A DNA stretch of 64,000 bases, taken from positions 90,893,455-90,957,454 of the forward strand of contig NC_052357.1 of assembly GCF_009727055.1 (NCBI RefSeq). The letters run 5' to 3'. Both the position numbers and the translations under genes were made by a program. The notes below the pieces were generated by a model, which was given only the letters and a program-made list of their open reading frames with translations, made no database searches and was not told the DNA's origin. Source of the DNA: Benincasa hispida. Taxonomy: Eukaryota; Streptophyta; Magnoliopsida; Cucurbitales; Cucurbitaceae. Below are positions 31,941 through 42,899 of the stretch, piece after piece (the stretch's first letter is position 1; every line of letters begins with the position of its first letter).

Positions 31941-32435
31941 CCATCGCCTAAGCACCAAAAGAGCCCGCCGCATCCTATTGATGACCCAAGTCAGCTATCG
32001 CCTCATATTGAAAAAAGAAATAGCTCAGGCATTGGTAAAACTAGTATGCGGCAGCCCAATGACGAACAGCCACAAGCTCAACCCAATGTGACCGCAGAAG
32101 TCGACTCTAAAGATGAATGGTATAAGTTTCTTCACGATGAACTTTGCGAACCAATTTTAGGAGGTCTCGACGAGCTCTCACGAGAACAGAAGTCACTACA
32201 AGATTAAGTAACTAAGTTACAATAAGAAAATGAGGAGCTCAAGAAAATTATACACGATCATCAGAGGCAAACGCGTGGATTCATCAGGCAGATGGCTCAG
32301 AGACAGCATGACCAATTTCATTACATGGTAAATTACTTTGAAAGTGTCGTGTCACGTCTCATGGTGGTACCACCGCTTCCCCCCATCTGGACACGCCCTT
32401 AGACCTACCTACAGCTTCTCACGAAGGATGCGATC
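31941..32435 (+). pseudogene. C-terminal remnant of the env-position ORF
   Basis: In another frame it continues with the acidic region parallel to 29398-29613, then a glutamine-rich helical segment (HQRQTRGFIRQMAQRQHDQF) and a proline run. A similar helical segment ends the ORF at 42092-42385. A stop ends the frame at about 32205. It stops at an adapter sequence at 32436. Confidence 0.6.
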
Positions 32436-32473
32436 CTGTCTCTTATACACATCTAGATGTGTATAAGAGACAG
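32436..32473. other. Nextera mate-pair junction adapter (artefact), copy 1
   Basis: CTGTCTCTTATACACATCT is followed directly by its exact reverse complement. This is the transposase mosaic end in the head-to-head form made when mate-pair fragments are circularised. It is not genomic. The duplicated sequence on both sides supports a chimeric contig. Confidence 0.98.
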
Positions 32474-32609
32474 GATCATCAGAGGCAAACGCGTGGATTC
32501 ATCAGGCAGATGGCTCAGAGACAGCACGACCAGTTTCGTTACATGGTAAATTACTTTGAAAGTGTCGTGTCACGTCTCATGGTGGTACCACCGCTTCCCC
32601 CCCCATCTG
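32474..32609 (+). other. Artefactual duplicate of the env-position tail
   Basis: The segment repeats about 136 bp of 32257-32395 almost base for base (gatcatcagaggcaaac through ccaccgcttcccccc) and is bounded on both sides by adapter. It is probably a read through a mate-pair junction kept in the assembly. Confidence 0.9.
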
Positions 32610-32647
32610 CTGTCTCTTATACACATCTAGATGTGTATAAGAGACAG
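32610..32647. other. Nextera mate-pair junction adapter (artefact), copy 2
   Basis: A second exact 38-bp head-to-head mosaic end. Translated across, it yields the VSYTHLDVYKRQ peptide, a familiar contaminant in predicted proteins. The two adapters place genomic continuity from 32395 to 32648 in doubt. Confidence 0.98.
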
Positions 32648-33022
32648 GAGTTGGATGTCCGCATAACACCCGTGGGGGCAAGCCAAAATGAAGGTTGGGC
32701 ACTCGGATCAGTACAAGATCACAAAACTAAGATTTAAATCATGCGAAGGCCAAAACCACTTGAACACCCTGGTTTGAGAAGATTTAAAATAAATCTTGTG
32801 ATGTCCTGGGAAATGAGTAAAGATTTTTTTTTAAGATTAAGCTCGCGGTCCCTAAGGGTTAGAAATATTTTAGGAAGAGATTAGGATAGAAATTAATAAT
32901 GACAACAGTTCAACGGTTTGAATGAGGCACTATGAGAAGTCTAGGCAGGATAAAGGCGATTAAAATTTTGAGAAATATTTAGGTTATGCTTGAAGACAAA
33001 CATTGTTTTAAATTTGGGGGTG
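32648..33022 (+). other. Gypsy 3' untranslated region and polypurine tract
   Basis: It starts with 'ttggatgtccgcataacacc' and 'gtgggggcaagccaaaa', one copy of the unit that is tandemly repeated at 42900-43475 in the other gypsy copy. It ends with AAATTTGGGGGTG at 33010-33022, the polypurine tract directly before an LTR. No coding sequence is present. Confidence 0.7.
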
Positions 33023-34372
33023 TGATAACTTGTAGAAATACAAGTTATTAAAGCTCAAATTATTAAAACAATGAGAGAAGGCGATAGTAAATAGGAAATA
33101 TTACGATTGAACGCGCTAAACGAAAAGTAAAATCGCGATCGCTAACTCTCATCGCATAAAAGCAATAAAACTGAGGTAATCTTGTATTTCTGTGCAGGAA
33201 CAAGGCGATAGCACGATCTCCTAATTTGGCGATCCAATGGTACTTCAAAGATGATTGTGTGATGACCTTATATAAAGGCGGTGACCTAATGTGATAAAAC
33301 GTGATGGGACGTGAAGCCGATAGCGGTCAAATCAAAAATTCAGTTGACAGTTGTTGAAGACCATACCATTGCAAATTCATTTAACCTCTGGTGACCATCA
33401 GACGACGTGACAAGGTATGGAAATTAATGCTGCCCATCCAAGCAATCATTAGTGAGACGAAGAACTATTTTTGTTTGGAAGTCTATAAATACCATTCAAT
33501 GCTACCAAACCAAGAGAATTAATTTCGGGAGGTCGAGAGACTGTCGGAAACAACATGGAAGAGAGACATCAACCCACATCTAACCCTTGTGAGAGCAAGA
33601 GTTTACAAATTATAAAAGAATTGGAGTGCTAAAAGTTGTGTAAACACCTGAGGAAGTAAGACACTGCTTACCTGGCTTAACACTTACATCATCTATTATT
33701 TTGTACTTATGCATTTTATTTGCAAGAATGGAAATTACATTTCAATCTATGTTCATTCTTTTCACGACATACACGAGTAGTTAAATTTGTGAATGGGTTG
33801 AGAAGTACTTAGCTAACATGACTTAAGTTATGCACTTCATGCGATCATCTTGTCTTATGTATGCTTCATTCGTCACTTTGAGTACTTAAAATAGTAGCCT
33901 AAAGACATAGAATCTAGGCTTGAAAGAGTCAGATTAGATCTCATAAGCAAGAGTAGAGAAGACTTAGAAATAAGTTCCATCTGTTGCATTCCTTACACAT
34001 CGAATGCATCCTAGACATAGGAAATGTGGCCATATGCATTGAAAAATGTAGTGTTTAACATTTATGTATAGCATGATCGCATGACTTGTAGAATATCTTG
34101 AGAAATGTTAACAAAACCTCTTTTCAACCCTTTATCGCATATTTGTTACAACACCACTTTTCTATCACTTTGCATTTAATTCCATCACCTTAAGAAATCA
34201 AAGTCAATCACCATCAAACTTCTTACACTTAAAATAGCAATAAGATCAGAGATAGAGTCTGTCGCATATCTGTCAGAGTAATCCTTGCGTTCGACCTTGG
34301 ACTTACTAGGACCCTAAGAAGGCTTATACTTAGGCTTTTTTAGGAAAACTTGCATAATCATCACATTCACAC
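33023..34372 (+). repeat. Gypsy 3' LTR family C (truncated on the right)
   Basis: It starts TGATAACTTG with the perfect stem-loop (33025-33048) immediately after the polypurine tract, and has a TATAAATA box at 33484. The 'ccttgcgttcgaccttggacttactagg' module is near 34283. Its first 24 bp equal those of families A and B, but the next kilobase is different. It is cut at 34372 by a family A LTR. Confidence 0.75.
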
Positions 34373-36184
34373 TGATAACTTGTAGAAATACAAGTTATTT
34401 ATGCCACCTTATCTAGATATTGTGGCCAAAAGTTAGTAATTATGCACCAATTGTATGAAAATTAATCTAGTATGACAATAATTATAAATGTTTGCAATTA
34501 CACCCACTAACGCCAAAAATATGGAGGACAAGCCAAACTTTACTCTGTTTTGCAGCTTGCGCTCAAGGCTCATGACAAACTAATCAATGCATCTCTGTCA
34601 TATTGCGCCCGTTGATCAACCATGAAGAGACGATTACCGAAGTAATGGTGCAATACGACAGACGGTCCAGAGCTAAGCTTCAACCGCATGCGATAATAAA
34701 AACAAACACCGCATGCGAACCCATGATCGAAAGATGCAACTGAACAACGCGAGAGTGGAGGATTGAGACACGTGNCAAACACCGCATGCGAACCCATGAT
34801 CGAAAGATGCAACTGAACAACGCGAGAGTGGAGGATTGAGACACGTGTACAACTAAGGTTGTGCAGAATTGATGGTCTGATTGCATAATAAAAGGAATAA
34901 TATCCTTTCATCTGCGGAATTACCATACCATCACGTGGGGACCACAAGACCGGAGTCAAAGGATCTGCTCCTATAAATACCCTAGTGATTACATAGAAAA
35001 GTATGTTATTTGATACTGGGCTAAGTGCTGTAAAATTTTAGAAGAGAAAAGGTTGAGTTGAGTGTTGAAGAGAAGAAATCTGGGAAGAGAACAAGATAAT
35101 GCCGAGAGGTGAATCTCGGATCCGACTTGTCATATACCTGATCGAAGCTCTGTGTAAAGACCCTTGCTACCGGTGGAGCAAGCCTGAGAGGGAAGCTCTT
35201 CCTGCCATTGAAACCATCCGATCCGGCAAGCAGATCTCCATCGAATCTATGCAAAGACATTGGCACCGAATTGTATCTGTTCTATCTCTCTTTCATTGTA
35301 TTCTATATTTTCTTTATATCTTCATTCACACATCGTGTATTAAACACTTAGTAGAAATATTAAATGTTTCGATAGATTTCGTTTACCATTTTCTGTCTAT
35401 TTCCATTCACCCATTAGTCACTTTCCTCATGATATTTTCTTAATCCCTTTATGATCAATATGAATCACCAAGAACTTAATATGTATTAAAGTTATAAAAT
35501 ACGTTTAGCTAAAGCATCCTAGACGACATCTTCACCTGTGAGAGCAGAAGTGAAGATGTCATTCTAATCTATCGAGAGAAGCTCAGAAGAGTGCGTTAAC
35601 TAAAGCGAGTAGTACTTCCAGACATGGAAGCAACCTTGCGTTCATTACGTTAGACTCTGTTTCACCACAGACATGTGGGAAACATGGCTGATCACTGAGA
35701 GGTGTACGCTAAGAGAAGAGCGGAACAATATTTATACCTTCAATTCAATTAAGAACTTACGTTGTTTGTAATAATTATCTTCCTCTTTCTAATCTATTCA
35801 TAAGACTTGTCGTCGCATCCCACATCTTTGCACAACCTTCACAGCCAGCCTTAATCCTAGTATCTTGCACATAAAGCCTATATCTTGTAACATCTAGCTT
35901 AGGTTTATTGTATTTTTATGTCTTATCGCATCTTTACCGCTTTCCTTTATTTTACTGCAATTTACATACTGTACACACCTTTTATAAAGAATTTAAAAAA
36001 ATCTGGTCGCATATACCATGAACATATCGCAATAACCGGCACCACTTCTCCGTAACCTCGGATCACACCAAGAAACTTGCGGTGGAATTACACTTGGTTT
36101 CATCATAAGGAAACTTGTGACAACGCAGGGCATACTACCTGAGCAATCCCTAATTAACGCATAAATAGTAGTAGTATCGCATCA
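34373..36184 (+). repeat. Gypsy LTR family A, copy 3
   Basis: TGATAACTTG start with the stem-loop (34375-34398), a TATAAATA box at 34972, and the 'cctcggatcacaccaagaaactt' module near 36055. It aligns with copies at 20623 and 25933. Its length is inflated by a 72-bp duplication around the N at 34775. The right end is set where copies 2 and 3 stop agreeing. Protease coding sequence follows from about 36270. Confidence 0.75.
34703..34847. other. 72-bp direct duplication around a single N (likely artefact)
   Basis: 34703-34774 and 34776-34847 are identical and separated by one N. The sister LTRs have this segment once. A failed overlap during gap closure explains it better than biology. Confidence 0.9.
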
Positions 36185-36269
36185 TTGTGAGCATTTAATT
36201 TCATACACATATCCCATCGCGTTACACACACACACCCTTTCATCGCACGATAAACCATCGCATCAACTA

Positions 36270-36560
36270 TCACGTATCCTGAAGGAAAGACTGAAGATGT
36301 CTTGGTAAAGGTTGACAAATTTATATTTTCATTATATTTCATTATCCTTGATTATGAAGCTGATTGGGATGTTCCAATCATCCTTGAATGCCCAGTCCTT
36401 GCCACTGGAAAAGTGTTGATAAACATGCACAAAGGGGAACTTACTATGCGCGTGGACAATCATAACGTTAAATTTAATGTACTGAACGCATTAAAATTCC
36501 CAGATGATGAAGAGCAATGTCAACCTATCAGCCCAAGTGAGTTGTGTGGAGAATAGGAAA
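36270..36560 (+). pseudogene. Gypsy aspartic protease fragment
   Basis: The frame reads YPEGKTEDVLVKVDKFIFSL, then YFIILDYEADWDVPIILECP and VLATGKVLINMHKGELTMRV. This is the C-terminal half of the Athila/Tat protease: G.IEDVLVKV.KFIFP.DF..LD followed by PLILGRPFLATG. The catalytic D(T/S)G lies upstream and is missing, displaced by the LTR insertion. It ends with a stop at about 36555. Confidence 0.85.
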
Positions 36561-37089
36561 TGGACCAAATCTGTAAGGTCCATGCGTTGGGTGAAACTAT
36601 GAGAAAGTTTGAACCACTAAGTTTGGACGAGTGACAAACTAAGCCAACACGCCCATCCCTGGAAGAACCACCAACACTTGAATTAAAACCTCTCTCTGAT
36701 CATATAAAATACGCTTTTTTTAGATCTAATAATACTTTGCATGTTATTATTTTAGATAATCTTTCTCAACCTAACGAGCTCTCTATTTTACAGATGTTGC
36801 AGAAGCATACGCGTGCAATTGGTTGAACGATGGCTGATATTTGTGGAACTAACTCATCGTATGCACAAGATTCGAGTGGAAGAAGAGAAATCTAGATCAA
36901 TTGAGCCTCAATGCAGGTTAAATTCTATCATGAAAGAAGTGGTGAAGAAATAAATTATAAAGTGACTTGACGCAGGGGTAATTTACCCATTTTCTGACAG
37001 TAGCTGGGTGAGCCCAGTGCAATGCGTCCCCAAGAAAGGAGGCACTACTGTGATAGCCAATAGCAACACTAAACTCGTCCCATCAAGAA

Positions 37090-37700
37090 CTGTCACAGGG
37101 TGACACATATGCATGGACTATAGGAAACTTAATGTGTTGACCAAGAAAGACCACTGTCTCCTCTTTTTTATTGATCAGATGATTGATCGACTAGCTGGTA
37201 AAGAATTTTGTTGTTTCTTAGACGGATACTTAGGTTATAAAAAAATCCTCATTGCCTCTAAAGACCAAGAGAAAACAACGTTCACATGCCACTTTGGAAC
37301 ATTTACATTCAGGCGCATGCCCTTTGAGCTATGCAACGCACCTGGAACTTTTCAGATGTTCGTGATGGCGATTTTCTCTGACTTTCTAGAACAAACCGTT
37401 GAAGTTTTTATGGATGATTTTTCAGTTTTCGGGGACTCTTTTTGATTCTGCTTAGACAACTTAGAGGTCGTTCTCACACGATGCGAGGAAATGAGTCGTG
37501 TAAATTGAATTGGGAAAGATGTCACTTTATGGTGACTGAAGGCGTTGTTTTGGGACACAAGGTGTCCAAAGATGGATTAGATGTAAATGAAGCAAAAATT
37601 GACGTTATAGCCAAACTGCCCCGCCTGCTAATGTCAAAGCCTTGCAAAGTTTCTTAGGCCACACAGGCTTTTATAGAAGGTTTATGAAAGGATTTTCCTA
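37090..37700 (+). pseudogene. Gypsy reverse transcriptase relic
   Basis: Upstream remains near 36955-37060 read IYPFSDSSWVSPVQCVPKKG. The main frame starts MDYRKLNVLTKKDHCLLFFI and contains the palm motifs: TFTCHFGTFTFRRMPFELCN, AIFSDFLEQTVEVF and the catalytic FMDD at 37407-37418 (phenylalanine variant as in Athila/Tat). The frame shifts near 37445, then SCKLNWERCHFMV, EGVVLGHKVS and a broken connection domain follow to about 37700. It is inactive because of frameshifts. Confidence 0.9.
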
Positions 37701-37829
37701 GCGCGACCATAGAGCGCATTGTTAGAGTTAAACAGGCCCTATATATTCAATGAAAATTGCCTCAACGTTTTTGAGACATTAAAGTATGCGTTAGCAACAA
37801 CTCCAATACTAATAGCCCTGGACTGGACG

Positions 37830-38210
37830 TAGCCCTTTATTTTAATGTGCGATGCAAATGATGTGGTAGTTGGAGCCATGTTGGGTCAGAAAAAAGGAAA
37901 TTTGATACATCTCATTTCTTACGCGTCAATGACATTGAATGAGTCCCAGGAACATTATATCACTACTGAAAAGGAAATGTTGGCAGTAGTGTTTTGTGTT
38001 GAAAAGTTCAGAGCTTATCTAGTTGGTGCAGCAACACCAATCTACACATACTACTTCGCTATTAAGTTTCAGATGGACAAGAAGAAGGCGAAACCCAAGT
38101 TGATTCACTGGGTACTGCTACTACAAGAGTTTGATGTGGAAATCAAAGACAGGAAGGGTACTAAGTATCAGGTGGTTGACCATCTGTCAAGACTGGAAAA
38201 CAAATAGATA
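37830..38210 (+). pseudogene. Gypsy RNase H domain
   Basis: One long frame reads MCDANDVVVGAMLGQKKGNL, the SEHYxTTEKEMLAVVF block, FRAYLVGA, and the tail LLLQEFDVEIKDRKGTKYQV then VDHLSRLENK. It corresponds to RNase H of Ty3-gypsy, with the catalytic D of CDAS-like CDAN and the E of EKEML visible. HYFAIKF differs from the usual TDHxAL(K/R)YL, so one active-site aspartate may be lost (YYFAIKF). Confidence 0.88.
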
Positions 38211-38213
38211 CAG

Positions 38214-39520
38214 TTGGGAAAAGTCGAAATCAGATATGCATTCCCCGATGAACACTCACTTAAAGTTGAAGATAAGGAACCCTGGTATGCAGACATGGTT
38301 AATTACTTAACCACAGAGCACTTTCCTGATCACTTCAACACACAACAGAAGAAATGGCTTATACATGATAGCAGATTCTATTTTTGGGACAAACCATTTC
38401 TATACAAGTGCGTTCCTGAGTTGAAACGCAATGCATCCTAGCCGAATGTCATGATTCTTCTTATGAGGTTCATTTCGGAAAACAAAGAACAGTTGCCAAA
38501 GTCCTTCAGTGTGGGTATTTTTGGCCCACCCTTTTTAAAGACGCAAAGGAATATGTTTTGAAATGCGATCCCTGCCAATGCATTGGCAATATCTCTTCGA
38601 GGGACGCAATGCCACTAAACAATATATTGGAAGTTGAGTTGTTTGATGTGTGGGGCATTGATTTCATGGGACCTTTCTCTCAGTCTTGCAGACAACAGAA
38701 CATCTTATTAACAGTAGATTATGTATCTAAATGGGCCGAGGTTGTAACCTATGCCAAAAATGATGCGGCAATCGTTTCAAAATTCCTAACCAGAAATATT
38801 TTCACACGCTTTGGAATGCCTAGGGCGTTGATAAGTGATGAAGGTATGCATTTCCTTAACCGTATCATTTCTAAGTTACTTGCTAAATATAATGTAAGGT
38901 ACAAAATAACTACCGCATACCATCCACAAACCAATGGGTAAGCTGAAGTATCCAACGGAAAAATAAAGTCTTTACTGGAAAAAAGTGGTCAAGGTATCTA
39001 GGAAAGATTGGGCACAAAAGCTAGATGAGGCTTTATGCACATACAAAATTGCCTGCAAGACGCTTATAGGTATGTCTCCTTATTATTTGGTGTTTGGAAA
39101 AACATGTCATTTACCTCTGGAATTAGAGCACAAGGCATTCTAGGCAGTAAATAAGCTAAATTTGAACTTGGAAATCATGGGAGAGCATCGTCAGCTGCAA
39201 CTCAACGAACTTGATGAGTGGCGGCTCAACGCGTACGAGAACACAAAGATCTACAAGGAGAAGACTAAGCATTGGATGATCAATGCCTCAGTAAGAATGA
39301 AATTTTTGCTGGTCAAAAGGTCTTATTGTCTAACTCATGCTTATGATTGTTCCAAGGCAAATTGAAATCCAGATGGTCAGGTCCATTCGCCATTAAAACA
39401 ATCTTTCCTCATGGAGTTGTGGAGTTCACGCGATAGGATGGTACAAACGCATTCAAAGTAAATGGGCAGGGGTAAAGCCCTACTTTGAAGGAAATATAGA
39501 GTGTTACAAATCATCCATCG
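38214..39520 (+). pseudogene. Gypsy integrase relic
   Basis: A linker frame (PWYADMVNYLTTEHFPDHF) leads to the HHCC finger remains: ECHDSSYEVHFGKQR near 38441 and CDPCQCIG near 38562. The DDE core follows with GIDFMGPF near 38652, a VDYVSKWAEV block and ALISDEGMHFLNR near 38824. YHPQTNG then meets a stop just before the [10 protein letters not shown] that holds the catalytic Glu. The C-terminal part ([20 protein letters not shown], then [15 protein letters not shown]) is out of frame with stops. It ends around VVEFTR near 39430. Confidence 0.9.
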
Positions 39521-40065
39521 AGCTACGCGAAACTATCTGAAGCTCGTGTTGAAGTAACCCTGTGTTTAACAAGACACATACTCCAGCGATGCTTCTTTTT
39601 TACCACTTTACTGTTTTGCTTTCTGTATATTGTGCGTTTGATTTGATATTTGCTTTGATTCTCGTTTGTATTTTCTTTGAAATACTTCAGGGATGCTTCT
39701 TCTCATTTGTATTTTCTTTCTGTATATCCTGCCTTGCCTCTTAAAACCACGACAGTAAGACCTCAACCCTCTAAACACGCGATAAAAAGATGACGCATCC
39801 AAGATTTTGAACACAACGATGATACTTCCATGAATGAGCAAGAATCCAAAGCAGAGTTGGTGTTGGAGCACGAAGAAGCTTGCGACTTAAACCTGCCTCT
39901 CCCTGCCTTAACTTTGCCCTCACCAGTAAAAGACCCATTTGATCCAACGCATCAATCTTAAATGAATGAGAATCAAGTTGGTGAGACTCACAGCCCCTGC
40001 CTTTCTCCTTTAAAATTCCTAATTCTGCACTCCTTCATCCCACCATCCATCGTTTATGAACCAAC
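39521..40065 (+). pseudogene. Remains after integrase, env-position N-terminus
   Basis: T-rich untranslated sequence (39560-39740) resembles 30050-30130. Acidic frames such as NEQESKAELVLEHEEACDLN and LPLPALTLPSPVKDPFDPTH follow, similar in composition to the env-position ORF at 30.5-32.4 kb. A solo LTR interrupts it at 40066. Confidence 0.5.
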
Positions 40066-42001
40066 TGTTGGGTTTTATGTCTTAAAACTTATGGTTTGTA
40101 AACAATAAACTCATTCTGTAAATCAATAAAGTTGGTATTAAAGTTTGATTCAATAAAGTTGTATTGAATATATGAATTGTTTATTTAATTTTAGAAATAA
40201 ATCTAATAAACTAAAAGATCCATGACTATTATATGAGTACTTGAACTTTTTGTGAAGACATAAAAGTGGATCAGATTCGAGATGAGTAAGGTCTGGTGCC
40301 TTATTCTGATAACACTATCGGATGCAACCCACTCTGTAGTTGTTACAAGGAGTTATAAAATGTTACAGACGAAGCGATCCTGATTCGTACATGTAGTGAC
40401 ATGAGGAGTGGGGGTATCCTATGCAATGAGTTTGCACAAAATCGGACTACGAAATAAGTCACTCTTACTTTACAATGTTGTTTACTATTTAAGACTGACT
40501 ATTTCAAAATGATGATCTAGGTAAATCGACCTTAATCCTGAGTTAACTATGAACCCCTGTTTATTCAGGATTATCCTTAGATTTGCATAGGTGAGGGTTG
40601 ACTCAACAGCTCCGGCTTAATAAGTCTCCCATTTTGGGGGTAAGACTGGGTAAATAGCTGGTGACATATGGTGCAAGATGGAATTCTTTCCTACCTATTT
40701 TTAAGGATAGTAGAGAGGTTGTTCCCTTAAGTGCTGACTCCAGGTCTTGAACAAGTGGCCCCACCCTCTCATGGCCTGAGGGAGACTCCGTTTTATGATC
40801 GGATCACAAACCAATTGTTTATTAGAGGATCAGTGGAACTTAAGGAATAAGAGGTAATCTTAGGGGTAAAACAACCATTTGACCCAATTATTATTACGAA
40901 CAACTGTGAATGGTTAACTTACTAATCATGATTATATCGAATAGACATAATATATTTACAGTGAGGGGAGTGCAACTACGGGCTTTAGTAGAGTGACCTG
41001 GTAGTTAATGAATGAGGGTTTATTCGATGTAAAAAGTTTAGTCAATTAATCTCGGATCGTTGAAGCCCATGATCTGTAGGTCCACTAGGTCCCCTTACTA
41101 GCTTATAAATGGATTAGCCTTAGAGTAACGTAATAAGTTGATTTGAAACGTTCAAATTAGAATTAAGGGAATTAGTAATTATATGTGATATAATTACACG
41201 TTTAATTTTGGAATTAAACAAAATTGGAGAATTGGTTAATATTTAAATATGATTTAAATATTCACGAATAAGGTTTCAAGAAGGTGGAATTGGTATAAAA
41301 TTATTTTAATATTTGATATTAAATTAACAGAATTAATTAAATTATTTAATTAATTGTTAATTATTAATTAGATTAGAAAATTAAATTTGAATTAATTTTA
41401 AAATTAATAAAATTTCAGTTTTGTTTTTTTAATTAGAAACTGAAAATATATTTTTTTAAATTTTGAATACAGTTTTCAAAATGGAAAAAAAAACGAAAAA
41501 TCAAAAATCAAAAGTAGTATTTTCCCACTTTTGGAACCAAGCACCTTACTCATGTTTTCACTAAAATTCCAGCTCGATTGTGAAGGTGAAGCTGGTATTC
41601 ATGCAGAAGGTTTGTTGCTTGAATGTCATGCAATATAAACTTCAGTTCTAAGTGGAAATTGATGATGCAATCGTTGGTGAATGCTGAGAATTTGTGTTTG
41701 AAGAAGTGTTCTTCACATTGTGTAAAACTAGTAACCTCTTCTCCAATTCTCTTCGATTGTTTTGAGTCCCACAACTCAACCTAAGACTCCAGAATAATAG
41801 TAGGAAAGACCTTGTGGTGGTTCACAACCAAAGGAGAAGGAAGATTGCAGCTGAAGATCGTGACTCAAGAGGTACTTCAAAGATTAGTGTTGAAACTCTG
41901 TTTTTAGTTTATGAACATGTTGAATTCGAAGCTAAAATTAATGAATTAGAATGCTTAATGATCTTGGTTTTGCTTCTGCTGCTTGCTTCCTAATTTTGAC
42001 A
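40066..42001 (+). mobile_element. Solo LTR, family D (copy 2)
   Basis: 1,936 bp beginning TGTTGGGTTTTATG and ending TTTTGACA. It is flanked by CCAAC (40061-40065) and CCAAT (42002-42006), a 5-bp duplication with one change. No internal region is present, and the same env-position gene lies on both sides, so it is the product of LTR-LTR recombination. It aligns with 5896-7715 and, inverted, with 44030-45989. Confidence 0.85.
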
Positions 42002-42006
42002 CCAAT

Positions 42007-42384
42007 TAGGTGAATAAGTAATGCCTGGCATTCAGAAGACCCAATTGGAAAAATGCATGAGACCTAAGCCTCACCTCCAGCGTAAACCCACATGGATGAG
42101 CTAAAAGAGTTCATCCGAGATCAAATCAGACCACTGGTCACGTCCATGGAAGCACTCTACATACGGATGGCAACTTTGCAATGCCAGAATATGGTGTTAA
42201 GGGATTACATGCGCCAACAGACACAGATAAGTCAAGACCAGTTTAACTTTACAACTCAGTATATTAACCAAGTCCTGATAGGAATGTTTGCGTTGCCCCG
42301 TCTACCTGCCCACTTGGTTAATCCCCTACGTTTCATGGATGAATACCCTGCACCTAAATGCAGGGATGATGTGCCAGCTCAATA
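42007..42384 (+). pseudogene. C-terminal part of the env-position ORF
   Basis: A 97-codon frame from 42092 reads MDELKEFIRDQIRPLVTSME, a helical Gln-rich segment (MRQQTQISQDQFNFTTQYIN) and a proline-containing tail. Its layout parallels 32230-32400 in the other copy. It probably ends the protein, since the non-coding 3' region follows. Confidence 0.6.
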
Positions 42385-42899
42385 GGATTTTGGGGATGTT
42401 AGTTTGTGTCTTTTGAATTTAATTAATCTCTTGTAAATGTTAATTTTTGTATGTTTGATTCCAATGCATTCTCCTCTATTATTGAATGAAACGTTTATCA
42501 TTTTAATCCTTGTGTTTGTCCTATTGTATCTCTTTCTCGATTCCTTTCTTCTTACCTTGTGCTTTGAATTGATGTCTCGATGATATTAATAATGTAAAAC
42601 CTATTAGTCTGAAGTTAGACATTAGGAATATCAAGTTTGGAACTTTTCTAAAAAAATCAAACATACGTTTTATCTCCAACGCATGCAAGCCTCAACTCAA
42701 ACCTATTTTTGAAAATCTTAAGAAATTTTTATAATTCTCTTTCAGCAATGAAGACCTTGCTGATCTCAAAAATTTGGGGGTGTGAGAGGTTCAAGTTGAT
42801 GTGTCCAAAAAAAAATTGGACGTAATAAGCAACTCCTCTATCAATACATTACAAAAGAAAACTTCAGATTGTCAAGAATTAAGATTGAGAATGGCACTT
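42385..42899 (+). other. Gypsy 3' non-coding sequence
   Basis: No gene was seen. 'cttaccttgtgctttgaattg' and 'aaaaatttgggggtgtgagagg' (near 42768) resemble polypurine-tract sequence, possibly a degenerate second tract, but no LTR follows it. Confidence 0.45.

Noticed and set aside
32459..32737. 92-codon open frame with proline- and Gln-rich protein
   Set aside because: It begins in one adapter and reads through the second; the protein is an artefact.
36154..36342. Minus-strand 62-codon frame at the LTR/protease boundary
   Set aside because: It opposes recognised protease coding sequence and has no features of its own.
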